DNA from: RGIG5612 sp045600845
GTDB taxonomy: Bacteria; Bacillota; Clostridia; Lachnospirales; Lachnospiraceae
Assembly: GCA_045600845.1 (NCBI GenBank)
Contig: JAZRYR010000016.1
Span: 1 to 61,726, forward strand
Length of the DNA: 61,726 nucleotides
Direction of reading: 5' to 3'
A model generated the notes under the pieces. The model was not told the DNA's origin. It was given only the letters and a program-made list of their open reading frames with translations, and did not search any database. Below are positions 8,690 to 16,348 of the stretch, in pieces. The stretch's first letter is position 1; the number at the start of each line of letters is the position of its first letter. Both the position numbers and the translations under genes were made by a program.

Positions 8690-10096
8690 ATGGAAAAAAA
8701 GGCTAAAATTAATAATTTTACAGAAGGGCCGATTCTTGGCCCGCTTTTAAAATTTACTTTGCCTGTATTTGGGGCTTTGATCCTTCAGGCACTATATGGA
8801 GCGGTTGATTTACTTATTGTAGGCCAGTTTGCAACAACGGAGAGTGTTTCCGGTGTTGCTATGGGAACACAGTTGACCCATAGTGTAACCATTGTAACCG
8901 GTGGATTTGCCATGGGAACAACGATTCTTTTAGGTCAGCTGATCGGCAAGAAGAAAACGGAAGAAGCAGGCAAGGTCGTTGGTAGCAGCATTTGGCTGTT
9001 TGCAGCGATTGCGGTTGTCGTTTCTGCAGTATTGTTTATTCTCGCAGGACCGGTATTGGAACTTCTTCAGCTGCCAACAGAGGCAATGCCAGAAGGAATC
9101 AGCTATACAAAAATCTGTGGTATCGGTTTCATATTTATAGCTGCTTATAATTTGCTTGGGTCTGTGTTCCGTGGAATCGGAGATTCTACCACTCCGTTAA
9201 TCACGGTAGCGATTGCATGCGTTGTAAATATTGTCGGCGATCTGCTTTTAGTAGCTGTATTTGATATGGCTGCGGCAGGGGCTGCCATTGCAACTGTTTT
9301 TGCACAAGGTATCAGTGTAATCATCTCTTTGTGGCTGATTAAAAAGAAAGGTCTTCCTTTTGCCTTTAGCAAGGAAAGCATAAAACTGAAATTGGGAATC
9401 ATCGGTCAGATTGTGAAATTGGGAATTCCGCTTGCTTTGCAGGAAATTGTTGTATCATCTTCTTTCCTGGTAACCAGTGCGGTAACAAATTCTTTGGGAC
9501 TGGTTGCATCGGCAGGAGTAGGTGTATCTTCGAAACTTACCGGTTTCATTATGCTGTTCCCAAGTGCTTATATGCAGTCCATGTCTGCATTTTCTGCACA
9601 AAATATCGGAGCAAGGAAAATTGACCGGGCTACAAAGGCAATGCTTCACGGTATCTGGACGTCTTTGGCTTTTGCAACAATTATGGGCTACTTTTCGATT
9701 CTTCATGGAGAATGGCTGACGCAGATTTTCTCCAAAGACCCAGAGGTTATTGTCGCAGCGGCCCAATACTTGAAAGCCTTTGGTATTGATACTTTCCTGA
9801 CATCCATCTATTTCTGCTTTATTGGTTTCTTAAATGGATGTGGAAAGACTACGGTTACGATGATCGAGGGCTTTATCGGAGTCGCAGTCAGAGTTCCAAC
9901 TTGCTTTTTGTTTAAAGCCATCGGAAATGGCTCTTTGTTCCTGATTGGTATGTCAACACCGGCATCTACTTTTGTTCAGAATATTATCGTCATAATCTAT
10001 TTTATTCTGGTTAAAAAGAAACTGAACGCTTTATATAGTGGGGGATTAGATTCCGAAGAATTGGTAAATCCGGTGGAAATTATCGAGCAAGCATAA
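8690..10096 (+). CDS. MATE-family multidrug/toxin exporter
   Basis: A 468-residue protein with 12 hydrophobic segments and the two-fold symmetric MATE layout: the N-terminal lobe opens with GPILGPLLKFTLPVFGALILQALYG-type residues (about 13-37) and the C-terminal lobe repeats the pattern from about residue 240. GQFATTESVSGVAMGT matches the conserved loop after helix 2. These proteins expel cationic drugs or metabolites using Na+ or H+ gradients. No regulator lies beside it and the ribosome-binding site is weak. It is not closely similar to the second MATE protein at 16349-17764. The substrate is unknown. Confidence 0.9.
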   Translation: MEKKAKINNFTEGPILGPLLKFTLPVFGALILQALYGAVDLLIVGQFATTESVSGVAMGTQLTHSVTIVTGGFAMGTTILLGQLIGKKKTEEAGKVVGSSIWLFAAIAVVVSAVLFILAGPVLELLQLPTEAMPEGISYTKICGIGFIFIAAYNLLGSVFRGIGDSTTPLITVAIACVVNIVGDLLLVAVFDMAAAGAAIATVFAQGISVIISLWLIKKKGLPFAFSKESIKLKLGIIGQIVKLGIPLALQEIVVSSSFLVTSAVTNSLGLVASAGVGVSSKLTGFIMLFPSAYMQSMSAFSAQNIGARKIDRATKAMLHGIWTSLAFATIMGYFSILHGEWLTQIFSKDPEVIVAAAQYLKAFGIDTFLTSIYFCFIGFLNGCGKTTVTMIEGFIGVAVRVPTCFLFKAIGNGSLFLIGMSTPASTFVQNIIVIIYFILVKKKLNALYSGGLDSEELVNPVEIIEQA

Positions 10097-10126
10097 AGTT
10101 TATATGGAGTATTCATAAGATATATA

Positions 10127-10155
10127 TTGTGGAAATTATACGATAGTGGTACAAT
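10127..10155 (+). promoter_or_regulatory. Extended -10 promoter of the ABC importer operon
   Basis: TTGTGG (10127-10132) and TACAAT (10150-10155) are 17 bases apart, and the -10 is preceded by TGG, an extended -10 element. It lies 53 bases upstream of the binding-protein gene. Confidence 0.6.
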
Positions 10156-10207
10156 TTCCGTGTATGCATATACACTACTATAAATACGTATTTTTAGGAG
10201 GGAAAAA

Positions 10208-11533
10208 ATGAAAACAGTTAAAAGAGTAGCTGCTTTACTGCTCGCTTGTCTGTTTGCTGTTACATTACTCGCAGGCTGCGGTGGAAGCGAACCAGTTCCA
10301 GCAGGCTCCGGCAGCAGTAGTGATCCAGCTCCAGCAGCAGGCGGTACAATCAAAATCGGTTACGTTAACCCTTCAACAGGTGCTTTAGCTGGTAACGGCG
10401 AAGGCTGTGACTGGGTAGTAAAACAGATCGAGAACTACGTTAATAACGAACTCGGCGGAATCGATGTTGATGGCGCTAAGAAAAACATCAAAGTTATCGT
10501 TTACGATTCAACATCTGATCAGCAGACAGCAGCTGACATGGCTCAGAAACTCTGCGTTGAAGATGAAGTTGATTTAATTATTGCTATTCAGACTCCTGAG
10601 ACAGCAATCCCTGTAGAAGCACAGGCAGAAATCAACGAAGTTCCTTGTATCGGTATCCAGGCACCGGTAGACCCATGTGCTATGGCTTCTGATACACATG
10701 ATTGGACAGTACATGCATTCTGGACAATCGACAACATCTACGAAGCACACAAAGCTCTTTGGACAGCAGCAGGATTTGGCCCTGGTTCAGGCGCTAAGAT
10801 CGGTTTAGCATTTGCGAACGATGCTGATGGAACAGCATGGCATGATACTTTCGTAGTTAAATTAGCAGATGATGGATATCAGGTAGTTGATCCTGGCCAG
10901 TATCCATCCTTAACAGATGACTTCTCAAACGTTGTTAAAGCTTTCAAAGACGCTGATATTGATATCTTAGCAGGAACAAACATTCCGCCAGATTTCTCTA
11001 ACCTGTTTACACAGATGCAGTCACAAGGCGTTTCTGTTGATGCTATCACAATGGGTAAATGCTGCTTACTTCCTGGCGACGTTGCAGCTTTAGGCGAGAA
11101 CGTTGAAGGCATCCTTTCCGAAGTTTGGTGGTCACCATTATATCCATACGTTTCCGGTTTAACAGGCATTAACTGTGCAGACCTTGGTGCAGCTTACTTA
11201 GCAGACAACGGCGGCGTTATGCCTCAGCCGGCAGGTTATGCATATGCTTCCTTAGAGCTTGCAGTACAGGCATTCCAGAAAGCTGGAACAACGGACAAAG
11301 CAAAAGTTATGGAAGCTATCCGTGGCCTTGACGTTGAAACCATCGTTGGACCTATCAAATATGATAAGGAAATGAACGGATTACAGTATTCTGATACAGT
11401 AGTAGCTGGTGGACAGTGGCAGAAGAATGCAGAAGGACAGTGGGAACTCGTTGTTATCGACGCTTCCTTATATCCAGAACTTGCAGGCGCTGTAACAGGT
11501 GCTTATAAAGCTGGTAACGCTACACAGAAGTAA
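10208..11533 (+). CDS. Branched-chain amino-acid-type ABC transporter, substrate-binding lipoprotein
   Basis: A 441-residue type-I periplasmic binding protein anchored as a lipoprotein: signal peptide 1-23 and lipobox LLAGC with Cys24, then a Gly/Ser/Ala linker, then a Peripla_BP_6 fold starting at IKIGYVNPSTGALAG. LivJ/K-family proteins bind Leu, Ile, Val, but relatives also bind aromatic acids, amides or urea, so the ligand is open. It heads a complete importer operon (binding protein, two ATPases, two permeases). Codon use is highly biased, similar to rpsB and to the catabolic genes near 51-57 kb, which suggests abundant protein and a major nutrient. Confidence 0.9.
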   Translation: MKTVKRVAALLLACLFAVTLLAGCGGSEPVPAGSGSSSDPAPAAGGTIKIGYVNPSTGALAGNGEGCDWVVKQIENYVNNELGGIDVDGAKKNIKVIVYDSTSDQQTAADMAQKLCVEDEVDLIIAIQTPETAIPVEAQAEINEVPCIGIQAPVDPCAMASDTHDWTVHAFWTIDNIYEAHKALWTAAGFGPGSGAKIGLAFANDADGTAWHDTFVVKLADDGYQVVDPGQYPSLTDDFSNVVKAFKDADIDILAGTNIPPDFSNLFTQMQSQGVSVDAITMGKCCLLPGDVAALGENVEGILSEVWWSPLYPYVSGLTGINCADLGAAYLADNGGVMPQPAGYAYASLELAVQAFQKAGTTDKAKVMEAIRGLDVETIVGPIKYDKEMNGLQYSDTVVAGGQWQKNAEGQWELVVIDASLYPELAGAVTGAYKAGNATQK

Positions 11534-11567
11534 TTCAAATTGTAACTAACGACTAAATAATGTATAG

Positions 11568-11596
11568 GTGGAGGGCTTTTTAAGCTCTCCACTTTG
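11568..11596 (+). terminator. Attenuating hairpin between binding protein and ATPase genes
   Basis: GTGGAGGGCT (11568-11577) pairs with AGCTCTCCAC (11583-11592), with one G-T pair, followed by a short TTTG. Hairpins at this place commonly lower expression of the membrane components relative to the binding protein. Confidence 0.55.
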
Positions 11597-11628
11597 CAGA
11601 TTTAAAAAGCCTCAAAAAGGAGGAAACA

Positions 11629-12369
11629 ATGGGGAATATTTTAACATTTGACCACATTGATGCGGGTTATGGACGTGTCCAGATTCTCCATGATTTATCA
11701 TTTTCAGTAGAGGAAGGCGAAGTATTTGGTGTTATCGGTCCGAACGGATGCGGTAAAACCACCATGTTTAATGCCTTAATTGGATTAATCGTTCCAAATC
11801 ATGGAACTATAACCTTTAACGGACATAACATCACAAAGATGAAACCGGATACCAGATGCCATTTAGGAATTGGCAGAACCTATCAGGTACCTCGTCCGTT
11901 TGAAGGAATGAGCGTATATGAAAACGTTCTTGTTGCTGCTGTTCATGGTGCAAATCATAATGAGAAAACCGGACGCCAGGTTGCATTGGACGCATTAAAA
12001 TTAACGGAGTTATACGATAAAAGAGAAATTCGCGCTGGCGAACTTACACTTTTGGACCGTAAACGTCTGGAGATTGCCAGAGCACTGGGAACAGAGCCAA
12101 AGCTTTTACTTCTTGACGAAGTAGCAGCTGGTTTAACGGAGGCTGAAGTTCAGGATGTAATTCAGATGGTTAAAAATCTGAAAGCTGCCGGTTATTCCAT
12201 TATCTGGATCGAGCATGTTATCCAGACCATGGTAGAGGCGACAGACCATCTGATGTGTATGTCCGAAGGACATGAGCTTCTGATTGGCGAACCAAGACCT
12301 GTTATGGATTCAAAAGAAGTTGAAGAAGTATATCTTGGTGTAGAAGAGGAGGATGAGGAAGATGAGTGA
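11629..12369 (+). CDS. livG: ABC transporter ATP-binding protein, LivG type
   Basis: This 246-residue cytoplasmic ATPase carries Walker A GPNGCGKTT (about 37-45), a Q-loop region at RTYQVPRPFEGMSV, and Walker B LLLLDEVAAGL (about 161-171), followed by the switch His in IWIEHV. The ABC signature is atypical: the position normally LSGGQ reads ELTLLDRKR, as in many LivG proteins where it is degenerate. An acidic tail (about 236-246) is unusual. It shares an 8-base overlap with the next ATPase gene and should form a heterodimer with it to power the LivHM permease. Confidence 0.92.
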   Translation: MGNILTFDHIDAGYGRVQILHDLSFSVEEGEVFGVIGPNGCGKTTMFNALIGLIVPNHGTITFNGHNITKMKPDTRCHLGIGRTYQVPRPFEGMSVYENVLVAAVHGANHNEKTGRQVALDALKLTELYDKREIRAGELTLLDRKRLEIARALGTEPKLLLLDEVAAGLTEAEVQDVIQMVKNLKAAGYSIIWIEHVIQTMVEATDHLMCMSEGHELLIGEPRPVMDSKEVEEVYLGVEEEDEEDE

Positions 12370-13075
12370 GCCTATGTTGAAAATCGAAGGCATTCAGGCG
12401 AAATATGGTGACTTCATAGCGGTTGCCGATGCTTCACTTGAAGTTCCGGAAGGAAAAATCGTTTCCCTTATCGGTTCCAATGGTGCAGGAAAATCCACAC
12501 TGATGAGTACCGTTGCCGGACTTCATAAACCAAGTGCAGGAAAAGTGTATTTTAAGGGTGAAGATATTACAGGATTGTCCGCAGATAAGATTGTAACAAG
12601 AGGCTTAAGCCTGGTTCTTCAGGGCAGCCACTGCTTTGTTCGTATGACGGTAGAAGACAATCTGATCATGGGATGCTTCCCGAAACATGTAAGAAAGCAG
12701 ACTCAGGATAGTCTTGAAAGAATATATGATCTGTTTCCGGTTCTGAAAGAAAAAAGGAATGACCTTGCAGGAAGTCTTTCCGGAGGACAGAGACACATGG
12801 TTGCTATCGGTAGAGCTTTAATGAGTAATCCGGATATGGTTCTTTTTGATGAGGTTTCTCTTGGACTTGCTCCAAATACCATTAAAGGTATTTATGCACG
12901 TATCAAAGAAATCCATAAGCAGGGAACTACGATTCTGTTAGTTGAGCAGGATACCCATCGTGCAATCAAAACCGCTGAAATAGTTGACGTTATGCTTAAA
13001 GGAAAAGTAGTTTTAACCGGTTCTCCAAAGGAACTCTCAGAAGACGAAATCAAGAAAGCATATTTTGGTATTTAA
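12362..13075 (+). CDS. livF: ABC transporter ATP-binding protein, LivF type
   Basis: A 237-residue ATPase with Walker A GSNGAGKST (about 35-43), canonical signature SLSGGQRHM, Walker B MVLFDEVSLGL and the switch His region LLVEQDTHRAI. The canonical signature in this subunit complements the degenerate one in LivG. The start was set at 12362 because AGAGGAGGA (about 12344-12352) is well spaced for it; an in-frame ATG nine bases upstream lies inside the ribosome-binding region. It overlaps livG and is followed by livH after 13 bases. Confidence 0.92.
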   Translation: MSEPMLKIEGIQAKYGDFIAVADASLEVPEGKIVSLIGSNGAGKSTLMSTVAGLHKPSAGKVYFKGEDITGLSADKIVTRGLSLVLQGSHCFVRMTVEDNLIMGCFPKHVRKQTQDSLERIYDLFPVLKEKRNDLAGSLSGGQRHMVAIGRALMSNPDMVLFDEVSLGLAPNTIKGIYARIKEIHKQGTTILLVEQDTHRAIKTAEIVDVMLKGKVVLTGSPKELSEDEIKKAYFGI

Positions 13076-13088
13076 GGAGGGAAAATAA

Positions 13089-13934
13089 ATGCAAGTTATA
13101 CAGGTTATAATTAACGGTATTCTGCTTGGTGGTATTTATGCTCTCCTGGGCGTAGGTATGACAATGATGTTCGGTATTGTTAAACTTACAAACTTAGCAC
13201 ACGGCGAATTCGTTATCATTGGTGCATACTTGTCGACAATTCTGGCAAGTGCTTTGGGCGTTGACCCAATTCTGACAATTATTGTTACCGTTCCTATTAT
13301 GTTTTTGGTAGGTATGGGACTGCAGGCAGGATTAATCAACAGAGTTATGAAAATCGGTTCAGAGCCGGCTCTTCTGGTTACTTTCGGTCTTTCTATTATT
13401 TTGGCAGATGCGATGCTGCTGGTATTCTCCGCAGATGCACAGAGAGCAAATGTTCCTTACAATACAGCTTCTATCAAGATTGCAAATGGACTGAATATTT
13501 CAACTCTCGACCTTATTGTTTTTGGAATCAGTTTGGCAACGATCGTTGTTCTGTCTCTGTTCCTTAAGAAAACATTCCTTGGACGTTCCATCCGTGCAAC
13601 CTCAGATGATTTGGAAGCTGCATCTTTGATGGGCGTAAATGTAAACCGTACTTATGCAATTGCTATGGGTATTGCAATGGCAACCGCCGCAATCGCCGGT
13701 ATGTGCGTAAGTATGAAATGGGTATTCTATCCAAGTAGTGGTGGCAACTATCTGCTTACCGCTTTTGGTGTAGTTGTTATTGGTGGTATGGGATCGATTC
13801 CTGGCACATTGATTGCCGGATTGATCTTAGGTCTGGCACAGGTTATTGGTGGTGCGAACTACGGTCAGCTGATTGCTTATGTATTGATGGTATTATTCCT
13901 TGCAGTACGTCCACAAGGCCTGTTCAATAAGTAG
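13089..13934 (+). CDS. livH: Branched-chain amino-acid-type ABC permease, LivH type
   Basis: A 281-residue membrane protein with about eight hydrophobic segments. LLGVGMTMMFGIVKLTNLAHG near the N-terminus and VVVIGGMGSIPGTLIAG near the C-terminus are the signature segments of LivH-type permeases; the latter contacts the ATPase. It pairs with LivM (next gene) to form the channel. The operon order binding protein-G-F-H-M differs from the common K-H-M-G-F order. Confidence 0.92.
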   Translation: MQVIQVIINGILLGGIYALLGVGMTMMFGIVKLTNLAHGEFVIIGAYLSTILASALGVDPILTIIVTVPIMFLVGMGLQAGLINRVMKIGSEPALLVTFGLSIILADAMLLVFSADAQRANVPYNTASIKIANGLNISTLDLIVFGISLATIVVLSLFLKKTFLGRSIRATSDDLEAASLMGVNVNRTYAIAMGIAMATAAIAGMCVSMKWVFYPSSGGNYLLTAFGVVVIGGMGSIPGTLIAGLILGLAQVIGGANYGQLIAYVLMVLFLAVRPQGLFNK

Positions 13935-13950
13935 AAGGGAGGAGAAAATT

Positions 13951-14982
13951 ATGGAAAATAACGGAATCGCCCTTCGTAAGCCTGTTAAGATTCTTGACGG
14001 AATCCCGATGCTCATTATCTGCATCGTTATCTGCGTCGCATTATATGTTTTGGGAATAACAAAAACGTTTTCAAATAATACCATGCGTTATCTGCTCAAG
14101 ATCTTCCTGTACATCACCATGGGTGAAATGTGGAACCTAATGAGTGGTTTCACAGGTATGACAAGCTTAGGACAGCAGGTATTCGTAGGTATTGCCGGTT
14201 ACTCCGTTGCAGTGTTTACTAGTACCTTTAAGATGTCCATGTGGCTGGGACTTTTAGTAGGCGCTGTTATCGGTGTAGTATTCGCATTATTGCTTTCATT
14301 GATATTATTCCGAATGAGAGGCATGTACTTTGCAGTAGCTACCTGGCTGATTGCAGAGGCGGTACGACTTTGGTTTAACAGCTGGAGATTTGTAAAACAG
14401 GGCGCTGGTATGACCATCGCTACAAGCCAGATTCCAAAGGTTCGTGAATTATATATCTACGCACTGACTCTTTGTATCATTGCATTAGTTGTAGTATATA
14501 TTCTGCTTCGTACGAAGACGGGTCTTGGCTTAACTGCCATGAGAGATGATGCAGATGCATCCAGCTCTGTTGGTGTTAATATTTTTAAATCAAAATTACT
14601 TTGCTATCTGATCTGCTCTTTATTCATCGCTTTAGCCGGTGGTATGTTTGCACTTCAGAAAGGTTCTGTCCTTCCATCCTCATCCTTCAGCATTGACTGG
14701 ACCGTTGCGATGGTATTCATCGTTATTATCGGTGGTGTAGGAACGATGGCTGGCCCGATCTTAGGTGGCATTGTTTATGTTATTCTTTCTGAGTTCCTGG
14801 CTCATTTCCCAGGTTGGTCAAATATTATTTTAGGTGCAATTGCTATCTTAGTAATTATTTTCCTTCCAGACGGAATCATTGGTACTTTACAGAAGAAACT
14901 GAACTTCGAAATATTCTCACAGAAGAGATTATCGGAACCGAAGAAAGGAAAAGGCCTTAAGGAAAAAGCAAATATGGCTTAA
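13951..14982 (+). CDS. livM: Branched-chain amino-acid-type ABC permease, LivM type
   Basis: A 343-residue membrane protein with about ten hydrophobic segments and the coupling segment VFIVIIGGVGTMAGPILGG near residue 260. GEMWNLMSGFTGMTSLGQQ matches the conserved N-terminal region of LivM. The start ATG at 13951 follows GGGAGGAG; a longer frame reaching back into livH lacks such a site. A strong terminator follows, closing the importer operon. Confidence 0.92.
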   Translation: MENNGIALRKPVKILDGIPMLIICIVICVALYVLGITKTFSNNTMRYLLKIFLYITMGEMWNLMSGFTGMTSLGQQVFVGIAGYSVAVFTSTFKMSMWLGLLVGAVIGVVFALLLSLILFRMRGMYFAVATWLIAEAVRLWFNSWRFVKQGAGMTIATSQIPKVRELYIYALTLCIIALVVVYILLRTKTGLGLTAMRDDADASSSVGVNIFKSKLLCYLICSLFIALAGGMFALQKGSVLPSSSFSIDWTVAMVFIVIIGGVGTMAGPILGGIVYVILSEFLAHFPGWSNIILGAIAILVIIFLPDGIIGTLQKKLNFEIFSQKRLSEPKKGKGLKEKANMA

Positions 14983-15015
14983 TAAGAATGCATTAAGTGA
15001 ATGGATTTAGATTAA

Positions 15016-15043
15016 GGGGACCGTTTATCGGTTCCCTTTTTGT
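15016..15043 (+). terminator. Rho-independent terminator of the importer operon
   Basis: GGGGACCG (15016-15023) pairs with CGGTTCCC (15029-15036), loop of five, then TTTTTGT. This is a standard intrinsic terminator. Confidence 0.85.
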
Positions 15044-15115
15044 CTAACGAAAACCACGCGATAGTCGCGAGGCTCTTTATTATTGTTTATGTTCATAGAA
15101 AAATCACAAAAAAAA

Positions 15116-15157
15116 TTAGCACTCTCGACTTGACACTGCTAATTTTAATGTTATAAT
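15116..15157 (+). promoter_or_regulatory. hsp20 promoter overlapped by a degenerate CIRCE operator
   Basis: TTAGCACTC (15116-15124), a 9-base spacer, then CACTGCTAA (15134-15142). The first half is a perfect CIRCE half-site and the second matches GAGTGCTAA at 7 of 9 positions. A sigma-A promoter TTGACA (15130-15135), 16-base spacer and TATAAT (15152-15157) lies within it, so HrcA bound here would block initiation. The start site would be near 15164, leaving a leader of about 165 bases before the gene. The rest of the 347-base gap holds only the upstream terminator. Confidence 0.7.
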
Positions 15158-15329
15158 GCGAATATAACATATATAAGAAATATATCAAATAAAACAGCAT
15201 ACACAACAAACAGGCTATATGTAGAAAGAAACAAATAGTAAGCGAACATAGGAATAGCAAACATCGGAACAACAAACAAATGGTACAGAGTGCCGAAAAA
15301 CAGAAAAGATTACTTAGGAGGTAATAGAT

Positions 15330-15749
15330 ATGTATTTAGCAAGAAGAGATAGTTTTTGGGATGACTTTTTTAAGAATCCTTTTTCCGGAGCGGTTGATCA
15401 GGTAAATAGTTCCAGACTGATGAAAACTGACGTAAGAGAAAAAGATAATAATTTTGAGGTTTTTATGGATCTTCCGGGTGTACCTAAAGAAGATATCCAG
15501 ATTGAATTAAAAGACGGTTATTTAACTGTTTCCGCCAAGAAAACAGCGGTATCGGAAGAACAGAGCAATGATGGAAAATTTATCCGGAAAGAACGTTTTG
15601 AAGGTTCTGCGAAGAGAAGCTTTTATGTGGGTGAATATGCAAATGAACAAAACATTTCCGCTTCTTACAGTGACGGTGTATTAAAAATAATTATTCCAAA
15701 AGAACCGGAAATTATTCCGGAACAGCCGAAACTCATTACAATTGATTGA
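15330..15749 (+). CDS. Hsp20-family small heat-shock protein
   Basis: A 139-residue alpha-crystallin-domain chaperone that holds unfolding proteins in a refoldable state. The domain runs from about 34 to 132 with the conserved DLPGVPKEDIQIEL, YLTVSAKK and ASYSDGVLKIIIPK segments. The N-terminal RRDSFWDDFFKNPF is typical of Clostridium Hsp18. AGGAGG precedes the start. It appears monocistronic, with CIRCE-like control upstream and a terminator downstream. The role is well established for the family. Confidence 0.93.
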   Translation: MYLARRDSFWDDFFKNPFSGAVDQVNSSRLMKTDVREKDNNFEVFMDLPGVPKEDIQIELKDGYLTVSAKKTAVSEEQSNDGKFIRKERFEGSAKRSFYVGEYANEQNISASYSDGVLKIIIPKEPEIIPEQPKLITID

Positions 15750-15813
15750 TCCTCAGAGTACATAGTTACAGGCAGTTAACTGGTTTAACCGAATGATTCT
15801 TCCTTTTTAGTGT

Positions 15814-15840
15814 AAAGGGCACGCTTGCGTGTCCTTTATT
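15814..15840 (+). terminator. Terminator after hsp20
   Basis: AAAGGGCACGC (15814-15824) pairs with GCGTGTCCTTT (15827-15837), with one G-T pair, followed by ATT. Confidence 0.75.
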
Positions 15841-15875
15841 GCATCCTGCATAATACGTGATGCGTCAATGATACC

Positions 15876-16027
15876 GAAAAATGCTCAACATTTTCGTTTC
15901 TGTGCATATTTTTCATGTATTCAGCCGTTTCTGGAACGAAAACGAAAAAATCATGCTTTTCTTAGGACAAAAACGAAATTATTAGGCACTTCCCGGAACA
16001 AAAACGAAAAAAAAGAGCATTTTTGGT
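15876..16027 (+). repeat. AT-rich intergenic repeat block, AAAACG/GAGCATTTT family
   Basis: One inverted copy (15876-15902, containing AAAATGCTCAACATTTTCG) is followed by three forward copies near 15933, 15965 and 15995, each of the form GGAACRAAAACGAAAA then a variable part ending like GAGCATTTTTGG. The same family, with the same inverted-then-forward order, occurs at 32061-32260. No coding potential is seen. Apart from terminators and a tRNA promoter this explains the 382-base gap between hsp20 and tRNA-Pro. Confidence 0.6.
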
Positions 16028-16080
16028 GATTTCTTACATGAGATGACGAGTATGATTTTTCAGATATTCATCTTTTGTGC

Positions 16081-16109
16081 TTGATTATTAAGTGATAAAT
16101 TAGTAAAAT
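16081..16109 (+). promoter_or_regulatory. Promoter of tRNA-Pro
   Basis: TTGATT (16081-16086), 17-base spacer, TAAAAT (16104-16109), ending 22 bases before the tRNA. Confidence 0.5.
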
Positions 16110-16131
16110 AACTTTTGTGCTTATCGCACAA

Positions 16132-16205
16132 CGGGGTGTGGCTCAGCTTGGTAGAGCGCTTGCTTCGGGAGCAAGAGGTCGCGCGTTCAAATCGCGTCAC
16201 CCCGA
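16132..16205 (+). tRNA. tRNA-Pro (anticodon CGG)
   Basis: Acceptor CGGGGTG pairs with CACCCCG, the anticodon arm is CTTGC-TTCGGGA-GCAAG giving CGG, and the T-arm contains CGCGTTCAAATCGCG. CCA is not encoded. It reads the proline codon CCG. Confidence 0.95.
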
Positions 16206-16259
16206 TTTTCTTTTTTGGAGAAATCAACGAATTTTGCAATTCGAGAATTAGTAAAAAAC

Positions 16260-16282
16260 CAGCTCATAAGAGCTGATTTTTA
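16260..16282 (+). terminator. Terminator after tRNA-Pro
   Basis: CAGCTC-ATAA-GAGCTG (16260-16275) followed by ATTTTTAT. Confidence 0.7.
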
Positions 16283-16348
16283 TATTTGATGACCTTTTTG
16301 ATGATGCTTCTATTAGTTCCCAAAACAATATATTAATTGTAGGGTTTC

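Noticed and set aside
10147..10155. TGGTACAAT before the importer operon (and at 34890-34898) as a GntR operator
   Set aside because: The string also occurs at the surface-protein promoter and is fully explained as an extended -10 element; no GGTATACC palindrome accompanies it.
11629..12369. Inactive LivG because the LSGGQ signature is degenerate
   Set aside because: Degenerate signatures are common in this subunit type and the partner LivF has an intact one; Walker A, Walker B and the switch His are present.
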